A stretch of DNA of 64,000 nt from an uncultured Lachnospiraceae bacterium (GTDB lineage: Bacteria; Bacillota; Clostridia; Lachnospirales; Lachnospiraceae): the NCBI GenBank assembly GCA_910580195.1, contig CAJTWA010000016.1, forward strand, positions 1 to 64,000. The letters run 5' to 3'. The notes under the pieces are model-generated. The model saw nothing but the letters and a program-made list of their open reading frames with translations. It ran no database searches and had not been told where the DNA came from. This document shows positions 50,441 through 58,752 of this stretch, piece by piece. A program made the position numbers and the translations under genes. Position 1 is the stretch's first letter. The number at the start of each line of letters is the position of its first letter.

Positions 50441-51987
50441 TATTCAGTTCTTTGGAGTTTTTATGCGTATTCTTCCCGGCGGTTTTCCTGCTGCACTGCG
50501 CCCTGCCTTCCATAGCCTTGAAAAATGCTTGGCTGGTGGCGGCCAGCCTCTTGTTCTATGCCTATGGGGAGCCAGTATATGTGCTCCTTATGGTGGGGAG
50601 CGCAATGGTAAATTACATAGCGGCAAGGGGGATTGCTGCCCTGCCCTATAAGAATTGCATTTTATGGGCAGATATTGCTGTGAATTTAGGGATACTGGGA
50701 TGGTTTAAATATGCAGGGTTTTTGGCGGATGCTGCGGGAATCCTTTTCGGGTTCCGTTTGCATGTGCCGGAACTTGCACTGCCCATCGGGATTTCTTTTT
50801 TTACTTTTCAGGAAATTTCCTATGTAGTGGACGTGTACCGGGGAAAAGCGGAGGCACAGGAAAATTTTGGGAAACTCCTGCTGTATATTTCCTTTTTCCC
50901 ACAGCTGATTGCCGGGCCGGTTGTCAAATACCGGGATATCAGCGGCGCGCTTGGGAGCCGGAAGGTGGAAATCCATCAGGCAGCCAGCGGGTTCCGGCGG
51001 TTTGTTTGCGGGCTTGGGAAAAAAGTTCTCGTTGCCAATACCGTAGGGCAGGCGGCGGACGCTGTTTTTCTGGCCGGGGCTTTGGAACTGGATATGCTGT
51101 CTGCGTGGGTTGGGGCTGTGGCGTACATGCTCCAGATTTACTATGATTTCAGCGGCTACAGCGATATGGCCATTGGGCTTGGGCGGATGTTTGGGTTCCA
51201 GTTCCGGGAGAATTTCCAGTATCCTTATGGGGCGCCGGGCATCCGGGAATTTTGGCGCAGATGGCATATTTCCCTGTCAGGGTGGTTTAAGGAATACCTT
51301 TACATCCCGCTGGGAGGGAACCGGAAAGGGAAAATCCGCACGGCAGCCAACAAACTTCTGGTGTTTTTCTGCACGGGGCTCTGGCATGGGGCAGGCTGGA
51401 TCTTTGTCGCGTGGGGCCTGTACCACGGGCTGTTGTCCATGCTGGAAGAGCTGCTGCCTTTTCTGGGAAAATTGCCCAAGGCGTTGCTGCGCCTGTATAC
51501 CTTGCTGGCGGTTTGCGTGGGGTTTGTCCTGTTCCGGGCAGACAGCTTGGGGCACGGTTTTTTGATCCTCCAAAAGATGTTTGCCGGGAGTATAGCGGAT
51601 GACGGCGGAACGGGGCTTGCCATGCAGCAGCTTACGCCTTGGTTCCTTGCAATGGCGGCGGTTGGCTTGGTTGGGATGGCCCCAATCCGGCCGGTTGCAG
51701 ATAAGCTCCGGCAGCTTGTGTATGGGGGAACAGGTCTTGCAGCTCCAAAGCCCAGCCTTAGGGGAACAGGTTTTGCGGCTCCAAAGCCCGGCCTTCGCAT
51801 GGATAGGCCTGGGCTGGGGCATGAAAAACAGGCTGATCCCAAGGGCGGGAAAGGCGCGAAAAAACAGTTGTGGAAATGCTGGGCAGCGGATGTGTTTTTA
51901 GACATATCTTCCCTAGCAATCCTGCTGTGGTGCATGTTCCGGCTTTCCGGGAGCACTTACAACCCCTTTATCTATTTCCGGTTTTAG
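50437..51987 (+). CDS. MBOAT O-acyltransferase (AlgI/DltB-like)
   Basis: A 516-residue polytopic membrane enzyme that passes acyl groups out to an extracellular polymer. Typical MBOAT segments: MIFSSLEFLCVFFPAVFLLH, LPIGISFFTFQEISYVVDVYRG, FFPQLIAGPVVKYRDI, YSDMAIGLGRMFGFQF, REFWRRWHISLSGWFKEYLYIPLGG, and the catalytic His in FCTGLWHGAGW. A 12-residue duplicated insert (GTGLAAPKPSLR/GTGFAAPKPGLR) lies in a late loop. The ATG overlaps the upstream stop. A DHHW/AlgX-like partner follows after 10 bp; such pairs O-acetylate polysaccharides or wall polymers. Confidence 0.92.
   Translation: MIFSSLEFLCVFFPAVFLLHCALPSIALKNAWLVAASLLFYAYGEPVYVLLMVGSAMVNYIAARGIAALPYKNCILWADIAVNLGILGWFKYAGFLADAAGILFGFRLHVPELALPIGISFFTFQEISYVVDVYRGKAEAQENFGKLLLYISFFPQLIAGPVVKYRDISGALGSRKVEIHQAASGFRRFVCGLGKKVLVANTVGQAADAVFLAGALELDMLSAWVGAVAYMLQIYYDFSGYSDMAIGLGRMFGFQFRENFQYPYGAPGIREFWRRWHISLSGWFKEYLYIPLGGNRKGKIRTAANKLLVFFCTGLWHGAGWIFVAWGLYHGLLSMLEELLPFLGKLPKALLRLYTLLAVCVGFVLFRADSLGHGFLILQKMFAGSIADDGGTGLAMQQLTPWFLAMAAVGLVGMAPIRPVADKLRQLVYGGTGLAAPKPSLRGTGFAAPKPGLRMDRPGLGHEKQADPKGGKGAKKQLWKCWAADVFLDISSLAILLWCMFRLSGSTYNPFIYFRF
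51727..51798. repeat. 36-bp in-frame duplication in MBOAT gene
   Basis: Two 36-bp copies, GGAACAGGTCTTGCAGCTCC and onwards, at 51727 and 51763 encode GTGLAAPKPSLR-like units near the C-terminus. Confidence 0.9.
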
Positions 51988-51997
51988 GAGGAATGAA

Positions 51998-53539
51998 ATG
52001 AAGCAGAAAGGAAAAATTTTATATTTGTCAGTTTGCCTTTCCCTTTGCATGCTGCCTTTTGCAGGGATGGCAGTTTTTTCTTCCAGCACGCCGCCGGAAA
52101 ACCGCAGGCAGGTGGAATTTCCCGCACTGAAAATGGAAGGGCAGTGGAACGTCCAGTTTTTGCAGGAGCTGGGGGAATATTTTGAAAGCCATTTTGCATT
52201 CCGCCCCCTGCTGGTTTCTGGGGACGCCATAATCCAGAGCAAGGTGTTTGGGGTATCCAACGTGGAAAACGTGACGGTAGGGGAGGATGGCTGGCTGTAC
52301 TATACGGCAACCTTGGACGATTACCTTGGAAAAAACATGATGTCGGCCCGTGGTGTGAAAAATGCAGCCCATAACCTGTCCTTGGTGCAGCAGTATGTGG
52401 AAGGGCAGGGGGCGAGGTTTGTGTTTACCATTGCGCCCAATAAAAATTCCCTATACGGGGAGCATATGCCTTATTATCTTAGGCAGGAAGGGGAGCGGCC
52501 CAATAACCGGAAACGATTGGAGCCGGAACTGGCCGAAGCAGGGATTTCCTATGTGGATCTTTTTTCCCTGTTTGGGGAGCAGGAAGAAACCTTATACCTG
52601 AAACGGGATTCCCACTGGAACCAGAAAGGGGCGGTGATGGCATACCATGCGCTTTTGGAGCAGGCGGGGTATGGGCATGATACGTATGAAACGGAAAAGT
52701 TCTTAAGGCTGAAGGAAACTTATGGGGACCTGAACCGGATGCTCTATCCCTTGGGCGGGGAACCGGAATGGGATTATGCCTGCCAGAAGGAACATGCATA
52801 TTCTTACCAGACAGACACGGGGAGCGTGGAAGATGCGTGGATTGAAACGGCAAACAGCCAGGTTCCCCCAGACGGCGGCACCCTTTTGATGTTCCGGGAC
52901 TCCTTTGGGAATTCCCTGCTCCCCCTGTTTGCAGACGCTTTTGCAAAAGGATGCTTTTCCAAGGGCGTGCCGTGGAACATTGGGGAATACATGGAAACCC
53001 ATCAGCCTGACGTGGTGGTCGGCGAGCGGGTCGAGCGGGAACTGCCGGAATTTGCCCAGTGCCCGCCGCTGATGGAAGGGCTGGAGGTGGAGTTGGAAGG
53101 GGAAATTGCGCCTATGGGGAAGCTGCCAGCAATGCAGGGAGAAATTGCCAAAGACAGCCCAGAGATGCTTGCAGGGCAGGGAACTGGGGAAATTGCCAAA
53201 GACAGCTCAGAGGTGCTTGCAGGGCAGGGAACTGGGGAAGAAGGGCAGGATTTTACCATTGCAGAATTTTCCGAGTGCGGGTACAGCGAAGATTACTGGG
53301 AAATCTCTGGTATGTTAGGGAAAGGCTCCTGCACCGAAGACGTAAAGGTTTACCTGCGGGTGTCCCAAGGGGAAGAAAGCAAAATTTACGAACCATTTTA
53401 CCTTTCCACAAAACAGTCCGATTACGGCTACTGCCTGTACCTGAAAAAAGAACACCTCCTCCAAACCGCAACGGTGGAGGTCATCACAGAACAAGACGGT
53501 AACCTGCAGGCAGTGCAGGCCCTGATGGTCCCAATGTGA
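51998..53539 (+). CDS. DHHW/AlgX-like SGNH protein, MBOAT partner
   Basis: A 513-residue membrane-anchored extracellular protein (N-terminal helix about 7-25). Signatures: GEDGWLYYT, FTIAPNKNSLYGEHMP, the Asp-His pair in KRDSHWNQKGA and the nucleophile Ser region LLMFRDSFGNSLLP, as in the DHHW/AlgJ-AlgX family that hands acetyl groups to polymers. A 16-residue duplicated stretch (GEIAKDSPEMLAGQGT) interrupts the region after the SGNH-like domain; a beta-rich C-terminal domain follows. AGGAGG precedes the ATG, 10 bp after the MBOAT gene. Confidence 0.85.
   Translation: MKQKGKILYLSVCLSLCMLPFAGMAVFSSSTPPENRRQVEFPALKMEGQWNVQFLQELGEYFESHFAFRPLLVSGDAIIQSKVFGVSNVENVTVGEDGWLYYTATLDDYLGKNMMSARGVKNAAHNLSLVQQYVEGQGARFVFTIAPNKNSLYGEHMPYYLRQEGERPNNRKRLEPELAEAGISYVDLFSLFGEQEETLYLKRDSHWNQKGAVMAYHALLEQAGYGHDTYETEKFLRLKETYGDLNRMLYPLGGEPEWDYACQKEHAYSYQTDTGSVEDAWIETANSQVPPDGGTLLMFRDSFGNSLLPLFADAFAKGCFSKGVPWNIGEYMETHQPDVVVGERVERELPEFAQCPPLMEGLEVELEGEIAPMGKLPAMQGEIAKDSPEMLAGQGTGEIAKDSSEVLAGQGTGEEGQDFTIAEFSECGYSEDYWEISGMLGKGSCTEDVKVYLRVSQGEESKIYEPFYLSTKQSDYGYCLYLKKEHLLQTATVEVITEQDGNLQAVQALMVPM
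53138..53233. repeat. 48-bp in-frame duplication in DHHW gene
   Basis: Two copies (GAAATTGCCAAAGACAGC core) start at 53138 and 53186 and encode GEIAKDSPEMLAGQGT and GEIAKDSSEVLAGQGT. Confidence 0.9.
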
Positions 53540-53552
53540 AAGGGGGCAGGAA

Positions 53553-54605
53553 ATGGAAGAAATAAGAAAGAAAAAATGTTTGCAGAAGGCAGGTTCCGCC
53601 CATTGCCAGCGGATGGAAAGGCAGTGCAGGAGGAAATTATGGCATCCATTGCTGTCCAGCTTCGTCTGTTGCCAGCGGATTCAGGTAAAAGCCTGGCTGT
53701 TACTGCCCGCCCTAGCTTTGTGCATGGCAGGCTGTGGCGGCAGGGAGCAGCCCATTGCCATTTTGGATGGGCAGGCAGAAACAAGGCTCTCTGTCAAAGA
53801 AGGGATTACGGTAGCAGAAGCATTAGAGGAGGCGGAACTTACTGTGGGCAGCAAAGATGTGGTTTCCCCTTCCCTTACGGAGGAAATTACCGGGGATTGC
53901 CGCTATATCCAAATTGAGCGGTACGCCCAAGTGTCTGTGTCGGAAAAAGGGCAGATGAAAGAAGCCAAGCTGACTGGAAAAAAGGTTGCAGACGCTTTGG
54001 GCGCCGCAGGCATTTCCCTTGGGGAGCACGATATCGTAAACCATGAATTGGAGGCCTACCTGACAGACGGCATGGAAATTTTCGTCACCCGCCGCTTTCT
54101 GGTGCAGGTTTCGGCAGACGGGAAGGAAGAAGAACTCCTAACGGAAGCAGATACCGTGGGCGGTTTTTTAGAAGAGCAGGGCATCCATCTGGACAGCATG
54201 GATAAAATCTCCCCGCAGCCAGAAGAAAAGCTGGCAGACGGGACAAAAATCGTGGTGCAGCGGGTCTTTGCCAAAGAGGTAGCAGAGCGGGAGCCAATCC
54301 CTTACGGCACAAGGACAGAATACTCCCAAAGCCTTTACGAAGGGGAAACCCAGCTAAAGCAGCAGGGGCAGGATGGGGAAAAGGAGGTGGTGTACCGGGT
54401 CACATATGTGGACGGGAAAGAAGAAGCCAGGGAGCTTGTCAGGGAAACAACGGTAAAAGAGCCTGTCACCGCCGTCCTTGCCAAAGGGACGAAGCCACGG
54501 CGCAGGATTGTGTCCAAGGAACAGGTCTTTGACTGCGACGGCTCTGGCCATGGATACAATATTATTACTTGGTCGGACGGGGTAGTGGAACAGGAAGAAT
54601 TTTAA
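53553..54605 (+). CDS. DUF348/G5-domain lipoprotein (YabE/Rpf-like stalk)
   Basis: A 350-residue protein with a long basic N-terminus, then a membrane segment ending in a lipobox (LALCMAGCGG). Three DUF348-type modules follow (ETRLSVKEGITVAEALEEA; AKLTGKKVADALGAAG; LLTEADTVGGFLEEQGI), then a G5 domain (EPIPYGTRTEYSQSLYEGE to KEPVTAVLAKGTKP). This is the layout of YabE and resuscitation-promoting factors, but no 3D or lysozyme-like catalytic domain follows, so it is probably a binding stalk only. GGGGGCAGG precedes the ATG; it lies 13 bp after the DHHW gene. Confidence 0.83.
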   Translation: MEEIRKKKCLQKAGSAHCQRMERQCRRKLWHPLLSSFVCCQRIQVKAWLLLPALALCMAGCGGREQPIAILDGQAETRLSVKEGITVAEALEEAELTVGSKDVVSPSLTEEITGDCRYIQIERYAQVSVSEKGQMKEAKLTGKKVADALGAAGISLGEHDIVNHELEAYLTDGMEIFVTRRFLVQVSADGKEEELLTEADTVGGFLEEQGIHLDSMDKISPQPEEKLADGTKIVVQRVFAKEVAEREPIPYGTRTEYSQSLYEGETQLKQQGQDGEKEVVYRVTYVDGKEEARELVRETTVKEPVTAVLAKGTKPRRRIVSKEQVFDCDGSGHGYNIITWSDGVVEQEEF

Positions 54606-54662
54606 GGAAAATCAAAGATTGCGCCTACGGAAAGGAAAACATTTGGGTGAGGAGGAAACAGC

Positions 54663-55787
54663 ATGAAGCGTAAAAAATTATTGTGTTTTGGGATGGCCGC
54701 AGCATTGGCATGTGCCAGCCTGCAGGCAGGCACAGCCCAAGCAGGGGGCATCCCAGAAGGAAAATGGACGGCAGGATCCATACAGGAAAAGCCCCAAGGG
54801 GAACTGCAGCAGGAATTTGGGACGCCGGCCAAAGGGGCAGCACAGGGAACCGCCAAAGGGGCAGGCGCTGGGGAACAGGTGACAAGCGCCGGGTGGAAAT
54901 ATAAAGCCCTTGCAAACGGCACAGTGGAAATTACCGGATATACAGGGACAGGGACAAGCCTTTCCATCCCATCCAAAATCGGAGGGAAAAAGGTCACAAG
55001 CATTGGAAAACGGGCATTTGCTTATGAAAACTGTGCCGTGAACGGAACCATAAAAAGCATCAAAATCCCTAAAACAGCCAAAAAGATAGGCAGCGAAGCA
55101 TTTATTTACTGCATGAACATAAAGAAAATCAAAATCCCAAAAGGGGTTACATCCATCGGGGATAAAGCATTTTATTTCTGCGAGGCCTTAGGGAGCGTAT
55201 CATTGCCGGAAACGTTGCAAAGCGTTGGGAAAGAAGCATTTTGGAACACTAGCTTAAAGAAGGTTTCCATTCCAAAACGCCTAACTAAGATTGGGGAACG
55301 TGCATTTACCCTTGTATCAGGATGCAAAAGCTTCAAGGTGCAGAAAGGCAACCCTGCCTACTGCGCGCAGGATGGGGTTCTGTTCACGAAGGACAAGAAA
55401 ACGTTGGTTGCCTGCCCCATGGGAAAAACAGGCAGCTATCCCGTGCCGAAGGGAACCAGAAAAATCGGGAACTATGCCTTTGCCTATAGCTCGCTGAAAA
55501 ACATAACCTGCCAGAAAGGCCTTGCCACTGTTGGGAAAAATGCCTTTAGCTCCTCCAGCGTAGAAAAGATTGTCTTTCCAGAAGGCTTGAAAACAATACA
55601 GTACAGAGCCTTTGAAAATTGCATCCAGCTAACAAGCGTCACGTTCCCAAAGAGCCTGAAGAAGATAGTGGAAAACCCATTTTATTCATGGAGCGGGAGC
55701 ATTAATGTGACACTGAAGGTATCCCGCGGCAGCTATGCAGAAAAGTGGGCGAAAAAGAATAAAATCCCATATACTTATCTCAAGTGA
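54663..55787 (+). CDS. BspA-type leucine-rich repeat surface protein
   Basis: A 374-residue secreted protein. Signal peptide about 1-28 (ending AQAGG). After a Gly/Gln spacer come LRR_5 (BspA-like) repeats of about 23 residues: IGKRAFAYENC, IGSEAFIYCMNIKKIKIPKG, IGDKAFYFCEALGSVSLPE, VGKEAFWNT and so on to the end. Such repeats bind host proteins or cells. There is no sorting signal or TM anchor. GAGGAGG precedes the ATG. It is the last gene of the surface operon that begins at 48617. Confidence 0.88.
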   Translation: MKRKKLLCFGMAAALACASLQAGTAQAGGIPEGKWTAGSIQEKPQGELQQEFGTPAKGAAQGTAKGAGAGEQVTSAGWKYKALANGTVEITGYTGTGTSLSIPSKIGGKKVTSIGKRAFAYENCAVNGTIKSIKIPKTAKKIGSEAFIYCMNIKKIKIPKGVTSIGDKAFYFCEALGSVSLPETLQSVGKEAFWNTSLKKVSIPKRLTKIGERAFTLVSGCKSFKVQKGNPAYCAQDGVLFTKDKKTLVACPMGKTGSYPVPKGTRKIGNYAFAYSSLKNITCQKGLATVGKNAFSSSSVEKIVFPEGLKTIQYRAFENCIQLTSVTFPKSLKKIVENPFYSWSGSINVTLKVSRGSYAEKWAKKNKIPYTYLK

Positions 55788-55800
55788 AAAGGGTTTACTT

Positions 55801-55880
55801 ATGGCTGCCCAAATCAGCAGCGACGGCACAATCACAGGGCTGGGCACAGGCAGTACAAATATTTTCCTGACAGCAAGACA
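55801..55880 (+). pseudogene. Fragment of a bacterial Ig-like (Big_2) domain
   Basis: A short frame reads AAQISSDGTITGLGTGSTNI, the core of a group 2 bacterial Ig-like domain, with no start, rest of domain or ribosome site. It is probably the tail of an older surface protein. The rest of 55788-56231 is AT-rich and holds nothing recognisable. Confidence 0.5.
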
Positions 55881-56231
55881 TACAGCTTGTATTTCACCTG
55901 CAATTGTCTTTGAAGTATATCTTCACACAATTTTAGCACGCAACACTTGATAATGGAAGCCGGTTTTTGTTCTGTCTTGTGTACCCTGAAAGTGGCTGTT
56001 TTACAAGATTTCCGGGGCATCAGCCATTTTGCCTAGCATCGTTAAAGCAGTGCCAGATTTTTTTCGTGTAGAGCGAAACAAGAACTTTACTGGAATGAGC
56101 AACCATCATTTCAAAAATAACGATTGATATATTGTGGCAGTTGTATTTGCCGCCTGTCTTATTGGGATATGCTTTCTGTAATTTTAAAATGCGGTATTTC
56201 AGAATTTAATTATGATTTTTAATATATTAGA

Positions 56232-56447
56232 TTGTCCACAACGCATTTCTATGATACGATAATACAATATGAACAGGCGGTGAAGTGGTGCGGAAAGTTC
56301 AAACGCCGTGGGAAAGATGGTATTATCTCCCGATATGAGTATGACGAAAGCGGGAAAACGGAACTGAAAACACCGAACCTGCAAATATGTTTTCGTTCAG
56401 AGAAAGCATTGGTTCTGCTGCATTTTGAAGGGAGTGAAACACTATGA
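56232..56447 (+). pseudogene. Truncated DUF3990-like (ART-like toxin) C-terminal fragment
   Basis: 71 residues from a TTG without a ribosome site: YEQAVKWCGKFKRRGKDGIISRYEYDESG and ICFRSEKALVLLHFEGSETL resemble the C-terminal half of DUF3990 proteins, which are paired with DUF3791 proteins as here. The N-terminal part with the substrate-binding residues is missing. The end overlaps the DUF3791 start by 4 bp. Confidence 0.55.
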
Positions 56448-56671
56448 CAGCGAACCCGATTTTACTTCAGAAGAAATATAGCCGTGTCATCGAATACTTT
56501 GCCAAACAGCAGGGACTTTCATTGGATGCGGCATTGGATTTCTTTTATCATTCCCAGGCCTATCAGCTGATCCGTGACGGTGTTTCTGATATGCACTGTA
56601 TGAGCGATGCGTATCTGGCAGAAGAACTGGAACAGGAATATGCTGAGAAAATGCCGGATACGTGCCGTTAA
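56444..56671 (+). CDS. DUF3791 family protein
   Basis: 75 residues, matching DUF3791 (SRVIEYFAKQQGLSLDAALDFFYHSQAYQLIRDGVSDMHC then LAEELEQEY). GAAGGGAGTG precedes the ATG, which overlaps the stop of the DUF3990-like fragment. Such pairs are presumed toxin-antitoxin or effector-immunity modules; with the partner truncated, this would be an orphan antidote-like protein. Confidence 0.75.
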   Translation: MTANPILLQKKYSRVIEYFAKQQGLSLDAALDFFYHSQAYQLIRDGVSDMHCMSDAYLAEELEQEYAEKMPDTCR

Positions 56672-56784
56672 GGTGCCGGATACTATCCAAAGCGCTGGAT
56701 ACTAAGGAAGGTTATACGATGTGGCACGGTATGTTGAGGATGAAGCCCGTAAAATCAAGGCTTCACAAATTCTTCACAAAAAAA

Positions 56785-56827
56785 TTAGCACTCAACGCTT
56801 GACAGTGCTAACAATAAGTGTTATATT
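56785..56827 (+). promoter_or_regulatory. CIRCE operator and promoter of hsp20
   Basis: TTAGCACTC (56785-56793), nine bases, then CAGTGCTAA (56803-56811): the HrcA-binding CIRCE element with one mismatch (consensus GAGTGCTAA). It overlaps the -35 TTGACA (56799-56804), which is 17 bp from TATATT (56822-56827). HrcA binding would block the promoter and heat shock relieve it. Confidence 0.92.
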
Positions 56828-56943
56828 ACACCTAGAACAAAACAAAAGCAGCAACCCAACAAAAAGGAAACCAGCTTTTGCTTTGGCATAAAGGAACCAA
56901 ACCTGTAAATAATAATAGAAGCATTGACAAGGAGGAAGGACTT

Positions 56944-57393
56944 ATGTTAGTACCCAGCATTTTCAACACCAATCTCAGCAACGATTTTTTCAGCGATTCT
57001 TTTGACAATATGTTCCGCGACGCATTCCGCTCACCCTTCGGGAATGGAAACAGCCTTGCCTGCATGTCCACGGACATTCAGGATTTAGGCGACAGATACC
57101 AGATGGAAATGGAACTGCCCGGCTATGAAAAGAAGGATCTGAAGGCAGACCTTAAGGACGGCTACCTGACAATTTCCGCAGAGCGCAGCGGGAATAAGGA
57201 AGAGAAAGACGAAAAAGGCAGCTTCGTCCGCCGGGAACGCTACATGGGAAGCTGCCAGAGAAGTTTTTACGTAGGGAAGAATGTGAAACAGGAAGACATC
57301 CATGCCAGCTTTGAAAATGGCGTCTTAAAGCTGGTATTCCCCAAGAAGGAACTTCCGGCTGTAGAGGAGAAAAAATATATCACGATTAAATAA
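56944..57393 (+). CDS. hsp20: Small heat shock protein Hsp20
   Basis: A 149-residue alpha-crystallin-type chaperone: N-terminal FSDSFDNMFRDAF, the crystallin domain from about 40 to 130 (YQMEMELPGYEKKDLKADLKDGYLTI; SFYVGKNVKQEDIHASFENGVLKLVFPKK) and a C-terminal KKYITIK in place of the usual I-x-I anchor. AAGGAGG precedes the ATG at 56944. It stands alone behind a CIRCE-controlled promoter. Confidence 0.94.
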   Translation: MLVPSIFNTNLSNDFFSDSFDNMFRDAFRSPFGNGNSLACMSTDIQDLGDRYQMEMELPGYEKKDLKADLKDGYLTISAERSGNKEEKDEKGSFVRRERYMGSCQRSFYVGKNVKQEDIHASFENGVLKLVFPKKELPAVEEKKYITIK

Positions 57394-57441
57394 ACAGAAC
57401 GCTGCAGGCAGCGGAACATTCACCAACAAAGGAATAAATTT

Positions 57442-57476
57442 GCAGATGGCAGGGGCAGGATACCCCTGCCATTTGC
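57442..57476 (+). terminator. Hairpin after hsp20
   Basis: GCAGATGGCAGGGG pairs with CCCCTGCCATTTGC (one wobble) around a 7-base loop, 49 bp after the hsp20 stop. There is no long T-run, so termination strength is uncertain. Confidence 0.55.
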
Positions 57477-57619
57477 ATGCGGAACAAGATGGAAAAGCAA
57501 TATGCAGCCCGTATCTGCACAGGCCCGGCCGAAACCTGAAGAGCAGCCACATTTCTGTTGCCAAACGTAAGCCTTGGGGATATAATGGGAACAAAAATGA
57601 AGAAAGGCTGGTGAATATC

Positions 57620-57949
57620 ATGGGTGGGGCAGTAATAGAAACAGAATCGGAGAAATTGATACGGAGAGGAAGACAGCAGGGAGTCCAGAATATGGAAATA
57701 ATTGGAAATAAATTTAACTTAGAAGATTTATATATCGGAATGGAGATACAAGACAAGGATCAATTAAGCGATATATATGATACGTGGATTATACTTGTGA
57801 AAAGCAACGGTTCGGATGTATATACGATAAGGTTTATAGGCAAGGAAACGAATACAGAATCAGATAAACTGTTTACACAAGGCAATGTGGTATGCCCAGT
57901 ATATAATGACAGGATGGAACTAGAGGGGGATATATATTATGAGGAATAA
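57620..57949 (+). CDS. Hypothetical protein paired with retropepsin-like gene
   Basis: A 109-residue protein of unknown function. GAAAGGCTGG precedes the ATG at 57620; the longer frame upstream is hairpin sequence read through. The N-terminus (ETESEKLIRRGRQQG) resembles the tail of Rpn/PD-(D/E)XK proteins, but the rest (FNLEDLYIGMEIQDKDQLSDIYDTWIILV; YTIRFIGKET) is not recognised and looks like a small beta-rich domain. It overlaps the next gene by 11 bp. Base composition is AT-rich relative to neighbours. Confidence 0.6.
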   Translation: MGGAVIETESEKLIRRGRQQGVQNMEIIGNKFNLEDLYIGMEIQDKDQLSDIYDTWIILVKSNGSDVYTIRFIGKETNTESDKLFTQGNVVCPVYNDRMELEGDIYYEE

Positions 57950-58454
57950 ATACATCCTGATTGAAATGAACCAGAGGAATGAAATAAGGGCTGATGTGAA
58001 TATGGCGATAAAAAGCATGGGACTTACAGAAATAGAGAATTTGAATGTCAAAATAGATACAGGATGCCCTTATACGTCTATACCAATTTTAAAATTTGGG
58101 ATATCAAATGCCAAAGCACAGCAAATGAAACAAAGGGATTGCGCTGATAATAAAATAAACAAAGAAATTTCGTTCGGTGCCAACGATTCAAAAGAAAAGC
58201 GGGAATCAGACAAAGAAAAATTTAAGGATGGAAGGTATATGGAACTAAAATCCATAACGTTCCAACATAGAGATTTTGAAATTGACTTTGGAGGAGTTTG
58301 TATTAGCAAGGATTATGTGAAAGTCAGTTATGACAGAACAGGTAATATTCTTATAGGAATGGATATTCTGTCCAAACTGGACATACATATAGGGAAAAGT
58401 AAGATTCTTGGGAAAACTGTTTTTATTGCATGCCCATATGAAAGCATGGATTAG
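57939..58454 (+). CDS. Retropepsin-like aspartic protease domain protein
   Basis: 171 residues. NVKIDTGCPYTSIPI has the D-T-G catalytic triad followed by a small residue and hydrophobics, as in single-domain retropepsin-like peptidases. Near the C-terminus, GNILIGMDILSKLDIHIG matches the I-L-G-x-D-x-L segment that closes the fold. The middle (about 75-110) is a charged Lys/Glu/Asp-rich insert. It would act as a homodimer if active. AGAGGGGG precedes the ATG; it overlaps the preceding small gene. AT-rich, so possibly acquired. Confidence 0.7.
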   Translation: MRNKYILIEMNQRNEIRADVNMAIKSMGLTEIENLNVKIDTGCPYTSIPILKFGISNAKAQQMKQRDCADNKINKEISFGANDSKEKRESDKEKFKDGRYMELKSITFQHRDFEIDFGGVCISKDYVKVSYDRTGNILIGMDILSKLDIHIGKSKILGKTVFIACPYESMD

Positions 58455-58540
58455 GAGTATTGTGAGGCTCTTAGCCAGCATTTCGATATATGATTAAAAT
58501 TTGCAGTTTTGTGTAAAAAGGCAGAGAAATTTTTAGCCTT

Positions 58541-58752
58541 AGAGCGTGTTTGAAAAATGCTTTCTGCCAGATGTATTCCTTACTTCGTGGGACACCGAAG
58601 GCGCCCTAGTTTGGCACAACCGCATTTGGAGCAATATGGGAAGCAGAAAAACACCCATATAAGCAGCAAAAAGCATTTGGACGAAACCATCCAGATGCTT
58701 TTTCACTTTATAGGAAATTAGGGAATTGCACCCTATAAAGCAAACACGCTCT
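58541..58752. mobile_element. MITE-like element, copy C
   Basis: About 212 bp bounded by perfect 12-bp terminal inverted repeats (AGAGCGTGTTTG at 58541 and CAAACACGCTCT ending at 58752). Its left end continues AAAAATGC, TTTCTGCCAGATGTATTCC, matching copy A. No coding frame. From here to 59055 I see only a -10-like TATAAT at 58918-58923, which may serve the following small gene and gltX. Confidence 0.75.
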
